Shown piece by piece: positions 38,763 through 47,008 of a stretch of DNA of 64,000 nucleotides (position 1 is the first letter of the stretch; the number at the start of each line of letters is the position of its first letter). Source of the stretch: an uncultured Roseibium sp. (GTDB lineage Bacteria > Pseudomonadota > Alphaproteobacteria > Rhizobiales > Stappiaceae); NCBI RefSeq assembly GCF_947496995.1, contig NZ_CANMFD010000001.1, positions 492,692 through 556,691 on the forward strand. The letters are read 5' to 3'. The notes under the pieces were generated by a model. It had not been told where the DNA came from, ran no database searches, and was given only the letters and a program-made list of their open reading frames with translations. The translations under genes and the position numbers were made by a program.

Positions 38763-39779
38763 ATGAGTCCGCACCCCAGGAAACAGATCAATTCCTTCGA
38801 TGTCGCCCGGCTGGCCGGTGTGTCGCGCTCCGCCGTTTCGCGCACCTTCACCGATGGCGCCAGCGTTTCGAAGGAAACCCGTGACAAGGTGATGGCGGCT
38901 GCCCGCCAGCTCGGTTACCGGGTCAACGTTCTGGCCAGATCGCTGCACAAGCAGAAGTCCGATCTCGTCGGCGTGGTAGCCTCCGATCTGGACAATCCGT
39001 TTCGCGCCGAACAGATCGATCTCCTGACGCAAGGTCTGCTGGAGCTCGGGTTTCGGCCCATCATGCTCCGGGGCGAACCTTCCGCCGATGTGGCGGAGCT
39101 GATCGGCTCGCTGCTGCAATACAGCGTTGCCGGTGTCATCGTCACGTCCGACACGCCTCCCGAGGAGATCTGCCAGGAATGCCTGCAGAACGGGGTGCCA
39201 CTGGTGGTGGTCAACAAGCGCGATCCCGGTGCTCCGGTCGACAGGGTGGTGACCGATTTCGATGCCGGCGGCCGAATGGCTCTGGAGCACCTTCTGGAGT
39301 GCGGCTGCAAGAGACTTGCCGTCATCACCCCGGAACATTCCTCCTATTCGATCAACGGCCGGGTGCTGGCCTTCGAAGAGGCGGGGAAAGCCAGAGGCAT
39401 TTCGGTGATCCGGATTACCTGCCCTACCCAGTCCTATGAGGGCGGGCTGGCCGCGTCTGACGTCGTGCACGAAGCGCGCAACGACATCGACGGCATCTTC
39501 TGCACCGCCGACTATCTCGCCCTTGGTGTTCTCGACGGTTTGCGCCATGTGCACGGGCTTATGGTGCCTGAGGACATTCAGATGATGGGCTATGACGATA
39601 TTCCGCAGGCTTCCTGGAGGGCCTACGACCTTACCACCGTCTCCCAGAGCCGCCACGACCTGTGCGAGGCGACGCTGGATCTTCTGGTTCAGCGCCTGGA
39701 AGAGCCGCAATCATCCCCGCAGATCCGCACCTGCGGCGTCACGCTTGTCCCGCGCGGCACGACACGGAAACTGACCTGA
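38763..39779 (+). CDS. LacI-family transcriptional regulator
   Basis: 338 residues. The N-terminal LacI helix-turn-helix is SFDVARLAGVSRSAVSRTFTDG, with the hinge helix VNVLARSLHK. A periplasmic-binding-like ligand domain follows (VGVVASDLDNPF, IQMMGYDDIPQA). It is the last gene of the importer operon, 12 bases after the phosphodiesterase, and is the expected ligand of the palindrome at 32497-32514. No ribosome site is obvious, so it may be translationally coupled. Confidence 0.93.
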   Translation: MSPHPRKQINSFDVARLAGVSRSAVSRTFTDGASVSKETRDKVMAAARQLGYRVNVLARSLHKQKSDLVGVVASDLDNPFRAEQIDLLTQGLLELGFRPIMLRGEPSADVAELIGSLLQYSVAGVIVTSDTPPEEICQECLQNGVPLVVVNKRDPGAPVDRVVTDFDAGGRMALEHLLECGCKRLAVITPEHSSYSINGRVLAFEEAGKARGISVIRITCPTQSYEGGLAASDVVHEARNDIDGIFCTADYLALGVLDGLRHVHGLMVPEDIQMMGYDDIPQASWRAYDLTTVSQSRHDLCEATLDLLVQRLEEPQSSPQIRTCGVTLVPRGTTRKLT

Positions 39780-40023
39780 AGAGCGATGCAAAGGATATTT
39801 CTGATCGGGCGCCGCCGTTGAGACCTGTCGGCAGACGCCGGGTGCACCGGTAAGGTTGGAAGACGCGGTTGCGCCCGCAGCAAAATCGGCTCATACCATT
39901 TCAAGGCATATGATAGAGCCAGCCTCGGCAAGTTGCTTTGAACTTGCAACTTTGCAACACTTGGACGAAATATTGATTAAAGGGCTCAGCCTAAAGAGCC
40001 GGGGTAAGTAGAAGGATTGGAAG

Positions 40024-41148
40024 ATGAACGTTGCGCGGTCCGTTTTACCGGAACTGACGCTTGTAATCCTTGCTGCCCTGTTGCTGCTGGCATCGCCGGC
40101 AACTGCACAGGAGAACTTCTTCGAACGAGGCTGGACGCTGCAGCGCGAGGCATCGTCGCTCCGGTTCCAGTCGGTCAAGAATCTCACCAAGGTCGAATCA
40201 AGCGGTTTTGCCGATTTCGCGGGGACGATCGACGAGACCGGTGCCGCCAGCGTCCGTATCTTTCTGGACTCGATCGATACCAAGATCGATCTCAGAAACG
40301 TCCGCATGCGGTTTCTGTTCTTCGAGACGTTCCAGTTTCCCGAAGTCGTCATCTCCACCCGGATTGACCCAGCGCTGCTGACCGACCTTCCTGCGCTCAA
40401 GCGCAAGATCATTCCACTCACCTACACGCTGACGCTGCACGGACTTTCCAAGACGCTGGAAACCGAGGTCGCGGTGACGGTCATGAGCGATGACCTTGTC
40501 GCTGTCTCGACAACGGCGCCCATCTCCGTGGCGGCGTCCGACTTCGGCCTTGATGGTGGTATCCAGAAACTGGAGGAAGCCGCGGACGTGGTGATCGTGC
40601 CATCCGCGACGGTGTCCTTCGACTTCGTGTTCGCCCGCAATCCCGCGGAAGGGGCTGCCGCGCAAACGGCGGCGTCACCCACCGCGCCGGCAGCCACTCC
40701 CCAAGCCACAACCCAACCTGCCGCTCAGGCTGCCCCGAAGACCGCAGCCGCAACCGCGCTGGAACCGGAGGGCAATCTCGATCTTGAGGCATGCAAGGGC
40801 CGGTTCGAAATCCTGTCGCGCACCGACAACATCTATTTCGGAAGCGGGAGCGCCCGCCTTGATGCGCGCAGCGAACCGCTGCTGAACAGTCTCAGCGACA
40901 TCATCTCTCGCTGTCCGGGCCTTGTCATCGAGATTGGCGGTCACACGGACAGCGACGGAAGCGCTGCTGCGAACATTCGGTTGTCCGAGCGTCGTGCGGC
41001 GGCGGTGAAACAATACCTGACCCAGAAGGACATCCCCGCGGACCGGATCGTGAGCGTCGGATATGGAGAAGCGCGCCCCGTGGCCCCGAACGAAACTGCT
41101 GATGGCAAACGCCGCAACCGTCGTATCGAGTTTGTCGTTGTCGAATAA
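40024..41148 (+). CDS. Secreted YceI-OmpA fusion protein
   Basis: 374 residues. The signal peptide ends at SPATA. Residues about 30-205 form a YceI-like lipocalin domain (LRFQSVKNLTKVESSGFADFAG, FFETFQFPEVVIST, YTLTLHGLSKTLE). An Ala/Pro/Thr linker runs from about 208 to 250 (AASPTAPAATPQATTQPAA). The OmpA C-terminal peptidoglycan-binding domain covers about 262-374 (IYFGSGSARLD, EIGGHTDSDGSAAANIRLSERRA). It would bind an isoprenoid or amphiphile in the periplasm while tethered to the cell wall. AAGGATTGGAAG precedes the ATG. It overlaps the caspase-like gene. The 244 bases upstream hold TTGCAAC-type repeats but no gene. Confidence 0.88.
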   Translation: MNVARSVLPELTLVILAALLLLASPATAQENFFERGWTLQREASSLRFQSVKNLTKVESSGFADFAGTIDETGAASVRIFLDSIDTKIDLRNVRMRFLFFETFQFPEVVISTRIDPALLTDLPALKRKIIPLTYTLTLHGLSKTLETEVAVTVMSDDLVAVSTTAPISVAASDFGLDGGIQKLEEAADVVIVPSATVSFDFVFARNPAEGAAAQTAASPTAPAATPQATTQPAAQAAPKTAAATALEPEGNLDLEACKGRFEILSRTDNIYFGSGSARLDARSEPLLNSLSDIISRCPGLVIEIGGHTDSDGSAAANIRLSERRAAAVKQYLTQKDIPADRIVSVGYGEARPVAPNETADGKRRNRRIEFVVVE

Positions 41149-42682
41149 CTTCTGCATACGCCGGTCCCCCGCAGTCCTTGTCGCAGCTTTCTTGCTGCTG
41201 ATGACGACGCTCGTTCCGCTTCGGGCGAACGCCGAAGCGCGCCTGGCGCTGGTCATCGGCAACGGTGCCTACAGCAACGTCACTGCCCTGGACAATCCGG
41301 TCAATGACGCGGTCCTGATGGCAGACTCCCTGCGCCAGGTAGGTTTCGATGTCACTCTGATCACCGAAGCCACGCAGGACAAGCTGATCCGGGCGATTTC
41401 GGATTTCGGCCGCAGGCTGCGTGAGGCGGGGGACGATGCGACAGGCTTGTTCTACTACGCCGGGCACGGGGTGCAGTCCTTCGGGTCGAACTACCTGCTG
41501 CCCGTTGACATAGAGCTGCGGGATGCCGCCGACCTGAGCCTTGTCGGCGTTCCGGCGAACGCTGTGCTCCGGCAGATGTTCTCCGCCCGCAACCAGACGA
41601 ACATCGTCATTCTCGATGCCTGCCGGAACAACCCCTTTTCTGCCATCCCCGACCTGACAGACAACGGCCTCGCCGAGATGAAGGCGCCGACGGGGACGTA
41701 TCTGGCCTATTCGACGGCTCCGGGCGAGATTGCCGTTGACGGTGGCGGATCGAACAGTCCCTTCACGGAAGCGCTGGCACGCCGGCTCTCCACACCCGGG
41801 GTGCCCATCGAGGCGCTGTTCAAGGATGTTCGCGTCGAGGTGCTTGAGGCGACAGGGGGAAACCAGACCCCGTGGGACACCTCGTCGTTGACCGTCGATT
41901 TCCAGTTCGCGCCGGCGGTGGTGCTTTCCGCAGAAGAAATCCAGACGCGCCAGCTTTGGGAGTCCGTTCGGCTCAGCCGCGATCCCGTCCAGGTGCTTCT
42001 GTTCCTGCGCGCAAGCCCCAGCAACCCCTACACGCATGAAGCGCGCGCGCTGCTGCAGGAACTCATGGCGCAGGAACTGCAGGCAGAGGCGAGTGCGCCG
42101 CAGGCCTCCTTACCGCAGACATCAGAACAGCAGGCGCCTGCGCTGAAGGTTGAACCGGTCGATCCCGTCCAGTCCGAGCGCGACCTGATCGAGCAGGCAC
42201 GCCAATCGGGAACGGCCGAGGCCTACCGGAAGTATCTCGATACCTTCCCCGCAGGTGCATTCTCCGAACTCGCGCGCCTCGAACTGGAGACGATCCTGAA
42301 GAGCGAGACGGGCACCGATCCGATTGCCGCGGCGCCTGCCGCGTCCGCGCCCCAGGCACCGGCGTCGGACACGCCCGCGTCCGGTCCGCCGCAGGTGGTG
42401 GCGTTCAACGCGCCGCTCGGTGTCGGCGATCCGGAACTTGCGAGCCGGAGCATCGCCGAACTCATCACCGGTTTTCCGCGCTTCCCGCCGATCGAGGGCC
42501 TTCCGGAGGCGGTCTGGAAGGAAAAGACATGCGCTTCCTGCCATCAATGGGAACAGTCCAACCTGTGCGAACAGGCGCAGAACTACGTTGCGGACAAGAC
42601 GCGCACGGTTGCCAAGCAGCATCCGCTCGGCGGTGTCTTCAAGGAAGCGCTGGGCGTCTGGGCGCAAAACGGCTGTCAATAG
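41102..42682 (+). CDS. Secreted caspase-fold (peptidase C14) protein with C-terminal CXXCH
   Basis: 526 residues. After a signal-like segment (VLVAAFLLLMTTLVPLRANA) comes a caspase p20-like domain. LALVIGNGAYSNV opens it; YYAGHGVQ (His about 121) and VILDACRNNPF (Cys about 174) supply the catalytic dyad. A proline/alanine-rich middle with a short helical repeat (AYRKYLDTFPAG) follows. The last 60 residues contain CASCHQW, a CXXCH heme-c-type motif at about 477-481, plus two more cysteines. The gene overlaps the YceI-OmpA gene by 47 bases. The start is uncertain (ATG 41063 also in frame). Confidence 0.85.
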   Translation: MANAATVVSSLSLSNNFCIRRSPAVLVAAFLLLMTTLVPLRANAEARLALVIGNGAYSNVTALDNPVNDAVLMADSLRQVGFDVTLITEATQDKLIRAISDFGRRLREAGDDATGLFYYAGHGVQSFGSNYLLPVDIELRDAADLSLVGVPANAVLRQMFSARNQTNIVILDACRNNPFSAIPDLTDNGLAEMKAPTGTYLAYSTAPGEIAVDGGGSNSPFTEALARRLSTPGVPIEALFKDVRVEVLEATGGNQTPWDTSSLTVDFQFAPAVVLSAEEIQTRQLWESVRLSRDPVQVLLFLRASPSNPYTHEARALLQELMAQELQAEASAPQASLPQTSEQQAPALKVEPVDPVQSERDLIEQARQSGTAEAYRKYLDTFPAGAFSELARLELETILKSETGTDPIAAAPAASAPQAPASDTPASGPPQVVAFNAPLGVGDPELASRSIAELITGFPRFPPIEGLPEAVWKEKTCASCHQWEQSNLCEQAQNYVADKTRTVAKQHPLGGVFKEALGVWAQNGCQ

Positions 42683-42725
42683 AGGCAGTCCCCGGCCGGA
42701 CGTTCAGCCTGTTCGGCCTGCCGCG

Positions 42726-43082
42726 TCAGTTGCCGGACGCCGCCGCAAGCCCGTCGAATGCGGCCAGCGCTTCGGCGCCGTAAATCATCGACGGACCTCC
42801 GCCCATATAGACCGAGACGCCGATCACCTCGAGAATTTCCTCGCGGCTGGCGCCGTGACGGGCGGCGGCACGGGCGTGATAGGCCAGACACCCGTCGCAG
42901 CGCGCGGTAATGCCGATGGCGAGCGCGATCAGTTCCTTTGTCTTGGCGTCGAGCACTCCCGGCTTCGTTGCCGCTGCGGCCAGCGCGCCGAAACCCTTGG
43001 CGATGTCTGGCGCGCCCTTGCGCACCTCCGCCATGCGGGCGTCGGTCTGGTCTACGAATGCGGTCCAGTCTGAAATGGCCAT
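42726..43082 (-). CDS. Carboxymuconolactone decarboxylase/AhpD-like protein
   Basis: 118 residues, all-helical. The redox motif CDGCLAYHARAA is the AhpD-type CxxC with its downstream histidine. KTKELIALAIGITARCDGC matches the family. It is probably a disulfide reductase in peroxide defence, not a true decarboxylase. ATG 43082 is preceded by AAGGAG. It stands alone between the caspase-like gene (convergent) and zinT. Confidence 0.92.
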   Translation of the reverse strand: MAISDWTAFVDQTDARMAEVRKGAPDIAKGFGALAAAATKPGVLDAKTKELIALAIGITARCDGCLAYHARAAARHGASREEILEVIGVSVYMGGGPSMIYGAEALAAFDGLAAASGN

Positions 43083-43174
43083 GCGCAAAACTCCTTGCGT
43101 TCTGGAAAAAGTCGTCCGGAAGCATAAGCGCCGGAGTGCGCGCGGGCGTTGATGTGACTCAAGTGTGCCCGGGA

Positions 43175-43197
43175 CCGGTGCGCCATCGGCGCACCGG
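43175..43197 (-). terminator. Hairpin after zinT
   Basis: CCGGTGCGCC, loop ATC, GGCGCACCGG: ten perfect pairs, 12 bases past the zinT stop. A T-rich stretch (GGTTTTC) follows on the plus strand rather than the minus strand, so its direction of action is unclear. Confidence 0.5.
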
Positions 43198-43208
43198 CTG
43201 GTTTTCGA

Positions 43209-43859
43209 TCAGTGAGCCGTCATCTCGTCGAGGATCTGCTGGCCGCTGAGCGCGGCGGGATAATAGGTCGGCCAGTTTGTCAGTTCTTCCAGAAGGGCCG
43301 CACGGTCGTCTCCCCAGTAGAGATGATAGTGGTCGGCCTTCGCCGGTGCGATGCGGTGATCGCTGAACTGGATGAAGTCCGGAGCGGCCGCGTCGCCGCC
43401 GGTCTTTTTGAAGATGAAGCGTACCCCGCGGTTGCCTTTTTCATAGGTCAGGATTTCGTAGCCGTCGGCGGCGTATTGCCCTGAGGCGCTTCCGCCGTCC
43501 TTTTGGTAGGTGACGTCATTACCGTCGATGACGATGCGGTTGACGTCGGTCCGATAGCCTGTCTCGTAATAGGCGCGGTATTCCTGCGCGGTCTTGCCGC
43601 CATGTTCCGCCTTGTGCTGCATGACCGGGTCCAGCGTGCCGTCTTGCAGGTAGGGGTAGACGGACTGCCAGTCGCCTTCCCAGTCGGACAGCGCGCGCGA
43701 GCGGATCTGCTCATCCTTGAAATAACCTTTGTAAATCTCGTCGTCGTGGCTGTGGGCCGCGGTTTCGTCTGCCTTCGGGCTTTTCTGGGTCTGCGCGTTC
43801 GCGGGCAGTATCGTTCCGATCGCCAGCGCGAGAGCCAGCATGCCGATCAATAGTCGCAT
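43209..43859 (-). CDS. zinT: Periplasmic zinc-binding lipocalin ZinT (YodA)
   Basis: 216 residues. The signal peptide MRLLIGMLALALAIGTILPANA is followed by a histidine-containing lead (AAHSHDDEIYKGYF) and the ZinT lipocalin core (LSDWEGDWQSVYPYL, YRAYYETGYRTDV, DHYHLYWGDD). The His-x-His residues at DHYHLYWG bind zinc. ZinT scavenges periplasmic zinc and hands it to ZnuA. ATG 43859 follows AAAGG. A palindrome resembling a Zur box lies about 55 bases upstream. Confidence 0.93.
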   Translation of the reverse strand: MRLLIGMLALALAIGTILPANAQTQKSPKADETAAHSHDDEIYKGYFKDEQIRSRALSDWEGDWQSVYPYLQDGTLDPVMQHKAEHGGKTAQEYRAYYETGYRTDVNRIVIDGNDVTYQKDGGSASGQYAADGYEILTYEKGNRGVRFIFKKTGGDAAAPDFIQFSDHRIAPAKADHYHLYWGDDRAALLEELTNWPTYYPAALSGQQILDEMTAH

Positions 43860-43912
43860 GGGTGTGAACCTTTCCGGGATGTTTGAGGGAAGCCTCATGT
43901 TGAAGAAATATT

Positions 43913-43924
43913 ATGTTATAACAT
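43913..43924. promoter_or_regulatory. Probable Zur box upstream of zinT
   Basis: ATGTTATAACAT, a perfect 12-bp palindrome in AT-rich flanks, agrees with the core of Zur operators (GTTATANNATAAC-type). ZinT genes are typically Zur-repressed. The assignment is by eye. Confidence 0.6.
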
Positions 43925-43976
43925 TACAAACGAAGATCTAACCCAATTGACACGGTGTGGCAATGGAGATTGTTCA

Positions 43977-44040
43977 GCTCGAAGGCTCGAAGGCTCGAAG
44001 GCTCGAAGGCTCGAAGGCTCGAAGGCTCGAAGGCTCGAAG
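43977..44040. repeat. Eight perfect copies of an 8-bp tandem repeat
   Basis: GCTCGAAG repeated eight times without a mismatch (64 bases). It lies between the zinT promoter and the palindromic repeat at 44113-44178. A plus-strand open frame runs through it, but nothing supports that frame as a gene. Perfect short repeats of this kind mutate by slippage. Confidence 0.95.
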
Positions 44041-44112
44041 GCTGGGAGGAAACCGGTGCACCATTCCGGCGAGGTAGCAGCAAATCGCGCTGCCGAAGCC
44101 TCACTCCCCGCC

Positions 44113-44178
44113 GCCCCGGACTTGATCCGGGGCTTGCGCGGGCCGGTTGCCGACGAGGTCCCGGATCGAGTCCGGGAC
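44113..44178. repeat. Dispersed double-palindrome element
   Basis: Two 21-base palindromes 45 bases apart: GCCCCGGACTTGATCCGGGGC (44113-44133) and GTCCCGGATCGAGTCCGGGAC (44158-44178). The same pair, with the same spacing, recurs inside the 345-bp repeats at 60755-60821 and 61100-61166. It is a multi-copy intergenic palindrome of this genome (RIME/REP-like). Confidence 0.8.
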
Positions 44179-44215
44179 AGTGTGGAGAGGGCGTCTGCGG
44201 TAAACAGAAAAACGT

Positions 44216-44881
44216 CTAGCCGAGCACGATTACCGTCGCGCCGACATCGACGCGGTCATAAAGGTCGATGATGTCCTGATGCCACATGCGGATGCAGCCA
44301 CTGGAGGCGTTGGTGCCGATGCTGGAGGGCTGGTTGGTGCTGTGGATCCGGTAGAGCGTGTCCTTGTTGCCCTGCCACAGGTAGAGCCCCCGGGCGCCGA
44401 TCGGATTGCTCGGTCCACCCTCCTGGCCGTCGTCGTATTTGGCAAGGCTGGGGTCGCGTTCGATCATCTCGTCGGGCGGGAACCACTTCGGCCATTCCCG
44501 CTTGAACCGGATTTCCGCCTCGCCGTTCCAGGAAAACCCCGCCCGTCCAACGCCGATGCCGTAGCGGATCGCCCGGCCGCCCGGCTGGATCAGGTAGAGA
44601 AATTTCTGCTTCGGATCGACGACGATTGTCCCGGCCGGATAGCGCGAGGGGTAATACACCACCTGGCGCAGATATTTGGGATCGAACTTCTGGTACTGGA
44701 TGGCCGGCAGCGAGAACCCCCCGTCGGTGACGGGCGCGTAGGCTGTGGCGTAATCCGGTGTTCCATCGGCGAGCGTCGTCAGACCCGCCGACAGCGGCGT
44801 GCTGTTGCGGCCCTCACAGGCGGCCAGAAGCAGCAGCGGGATGCCGGCAATCAAGCTGCGGCGGCTCACATGTGACACCAA
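44216..44881 (-). CDS. L,D-transpeptidase (YkuD), lipoprotein
   Basis: About 221 residues. The N-terminal SRRSLIAG (Tat-like) leads into LLLLAAC, a lipobox with the lipidated cysteine at about residue 22. The YkuD domain has IHSTNQPSSIGTNASSGCIRM, with catalytic His and Cys in the SGCIRM motif. It makes 3-3 crosslinks or attaches proteins to peptidoglycan. There is no ATG. TTG 44881 or GTG 44878, behind AAAGGA, is the likely start. Confidence 0.9.
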   Translation of the reverse strand: MVSHVSRRSLIAGIPLLLLAACEGRNSTPLSAGLTTLADGTPDYATAYAPVTDGGFSLPAIQYQKFDPKYLRQVVYYPSRYPAGTIVVDPKQKFLYLIQPGGRAIRYGIGVGRAGFSWNGEAEIRFKREWPKWFPPDEMIERDPSLAKYDDGQEGGPSNPIGARGLYLWQGNKDTLYRIHSTNQPSSIGTNASSGCIRMWHQDIIDLYDRVDVGATVIVLG

Positions 44882-45161
44882 TTGAACGTCCTTTCCTCAG
44901 CGCCTCGCAACTCCGGGTTCAGGAGCGGTCTCTGGCGCAAGAAGGGCAGCCTCGCGGGCCGGATAAGGGATAAATCGAATACGCGACCTGAAATTGAAAA
45001 AAACATCATTATGGTAAACGGCGTCTTAACGCCAGAGAGATGCCGCACCCGATCAGTCACGAATTCGACAAAAGCCCCGCCCGGAACATCAGGCCGAAAG
45101 ACTGGAAAGATGAACGGGAGACGCGCGGGCGCAGGAAGACGCCCGGCGCGTGTCCGAGAGA

Positions 45162-45365
45162 TCAGCTGTCGTTTGCCGCGCTCTTTTTCGCCGGGGCCAT
45201 GCCGTTGTCCGGTTCCTGACCGAAGAACGTGCCGCCGAGCTGTCCGCCCGTGTTGGTCTTTTCCGCGGTGCGCAGGATCTTGTCGGCTTCTTCCTTCGCC
45301 TCGGTGCGGGCCTTCTTGCTCGCGGTCGTCAGGTCGGGGGTCGTCGTATCAGGGGTCGTGGACAT
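45162..45365 (-). CDS. 67-residue hypothetical protein
   Basis: A small hydrophilic protein with Thr/Asp-rich N-terminus (MSTTPDTTTPDLTTASKKA), a charged helix (EAKEEADKILRTAEK) and GGQLGGTFFGQEP. ATG 45365 follows GGAGG at ideal spacing. No family is recognised. The frame is open further upstream, but those residues lack a start with a ribosome site. Support is the ribosome site and amphipathic composition only. Confidence 0.6.
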   Translation of the reverse strand: MSTTPDTTTPDLTTASKKARTEAKEEADKILRTAEKTNTGGQLGGTFFGQEPDNGMAPAKKSAANDS

Positions 45366-45533
45366 GAGGTCCTCCTTCACGGGTTGCTTCATGAAAGTGA
45401 ACGGCGCGGGACGCAGATCGTTCCATGCCAGATCCTCCCGAGGGGATCTGCACACACGCGTGCGCTGCTCTCATATACGCCTTATGCTGGCGTCCGCATT
45501 GATGCCACGTGGTCTCTAGGAGGGGGGTGCAGC

Positions 45534-45875
45534 ATGACGTACAACGAGATTCTCGGCGCTGTGGCGAACTGGGCGGCGATCCTGACCGCCGTTGTGGCGA
45601 CGACCGCTTACGGGCGGTTCCTCTACCAGCAACATCGTCAGACACGCGCTCTGGAAAAACACCTGAAAATGGAAATGGCGTCGGGCAAGGACACCGGCAA
45701 GCGAACTGTCTTGCACCTGATGGCGGCTCTCTCGCTCACGGAGACGGAAGTGCTGAGCGCGGCCTTCAGAAGCCGGAAAGTCTCCCCCGCGATAATCACC
45801 GACGCCAAGGGCCGCGCCGACGGGCTGATGTTTGTCTATGACGGCCCGGACGCTCCAATTCCGAAAAAATTCTAG
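45534..45875 (+). CDS. Small membrane-anchored hypothetical protein
   Basis: 113 residues. One membrane helix lies at about 7-27 (GAVANWAAILTAVVATTAYGR), followed by a charged cytoplasmic tail with LHLMAALSLTETEVLSAAFRSRKV, which resembles a short winged-helix/HTH-like segment. The ATG is preceded by AGGAGGGGGG. The layout suggests a one-pass membrane protein with a small soluble domain. No family is recognised. It lies upstream of the NlpC/P60-like gene, about 250 bases away. Confidence 0.65.
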   Translation: MTYNEILGAVANWAAILTAVVATTAYGRFLYQQHRQTRALEKHLKMEMASGKDTGKRTVLHLMAALSLTETEVLSAAFRSRKVSPAIITDAKGRADGLMFVYDGPDAPIPKKF

Positions 45876-46127
45876 CGGGTTCTCAGGACACCAGGCAAGG
45901 GAGGCGGGAAGACGCCGGGAAGGGGGGACGGCCGAAGATATGGCCCCGCCTGAACAGGTCCCGCAGCTCCGCAATCCCGCGCGGCCAAAAATCAGCATTC
46001 TGTGATCTGCAAAACAGACAGGCTCCCCATGCACGTCGCATTTTGGGTCGCCGGTTGCTGAGCGACAGTCGCCGGGCACCATGCCATCCGACAGGCCCGT
46101 TTAGGGGCCGATTGAAGGAGAACGAAT

Positions 46128-46961
46128 GTGGCCGAGTCCTTTTTCCTGCCTTATGAATACGTCGACCGTCTCATCAACCCGGGCCTGCAGACCAGTGCCG
46201 GGCCCGTCAAGCTGAACCAGTATCTGTGCAAGACCCGCAGCAATGGCGGCAACGACAGCGCAACCAGTTTTTTCAAGCAATTCCGATGGATCAAGGATGC
46301 GGACGGCATGAACCTGCAGCAGCTTGTCGGCGGCAATGCCATCGACCTGGCGCTCAAGGGTCAGGGCAACGACAAGACCTTCGTCAAGATCTGGGACTTC
46401 ATGCTGAAGAACAAGGATCTGCTCGACAAATACAAGGTCGAGGTCTGCGACCGCGCCAAGAAGGACGGCTCCAAGGACGTCAAGGAAACAGGCAAGATCA
46501 AGCGGATCTATTTCGACAAGATGTCCGATCGCGCCGCGCTGCAGGCGATGGTCCAGGACCGTTTCTTCGGCATGGACTGCATCGGCTTCGTCGCCAATTT
46601 CCTGATCCATACCGGCGAATGGGACAAATATCACGGCGTGGTACCGAAGAACTATCCGAAGAATGTCGCCAAGATCAACATCGACGACATCAAGGAGGTC
46701 AAGCCGCTCGACTTCATGGTCTGGAACGGCCATGTGGCGCTGGTCGACTGGGTCTGGAAACTGATCGATAACAAGAGCGCCCAGATCGACATGTGCCAGA
46801 GTTCCAGCGGCGGCCCGCAATGCAACGAATATGTCACCCTGAAGGAGACCGGCGGCAAGGGCCTGCACGGCGGCCGGGAGTTCACCATCCTCGGCGGCAC
46901 CCCGGCCCCGCCGGTCCGCGGCCATTTCACGATCTGGCGGCGGGAGGGGTTCTGGTACTAG
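46128..46961 (+). CDS. NlpC/P60-like putative cysteine peptidase/amidase
   Basis: 277 residues from GTG 46128 with AAGGAG upstream. It has no signal peptide. The C-terminal half shows an NlpC/P60-type pair: FFGMDCIGFVANFL (Cys about 151, like DCSGFV) and FMVWNGHVALVDWVW (His about 202, like HVGIV). It ends with a cysteine-containing SSSGGPQCNEY loop and a hydrophobic GHFTIWRREGFWY. Such proteins cleave peptidoglycan peptides or act as toxins/effectors. A decayed piece of a paralogue is present at 48301-48474. Exact family unknown. Confidence 0.6.
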   Translation: MAESFFLPYEYVDRLINPGLQTSAGPVKLNQYLCKTRSNGGNDSATSFFKQFRWIKDADGMNLQQLVGGNAIDLALKGQGNDKTFVKIWDFMLKNKDLLDKYKVEVCDRAKKDGSKDVKETGKIKRIYFDKMSDRAALQAMVQDRFFGMDCIGFVANFLIHTGEWDKYHGVVPKNYPKNVAKINIDDIKEVKPLDFMVWNGHVALVDWVWKLIDNKSAQIDMCQSSSGGPQCNEYVTLKETGGKGLHGGREFTILGGTPAPPVRGHFTIWRREGFWY

Positions 46962-47008
46962 GTTGCGGCCCCAAACTTTTCAGGTGATCTCCTGACAGGA
47001 GGATGCGG

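Noticed and set aside
43977..44040. CRISPR or integration site at the 8-bp repeat
   Set aside because: Copies are adjacent without spacers; simple sequence repeat.
43957..44271. Open frame through the 8-bp repeats giving GSKARRLE repeats
   Set aside because: The peptide repeat is only a by-product of the 8-bp period; no ribosome site, and it runs into the L,D-transpeptidase gene in antisense.
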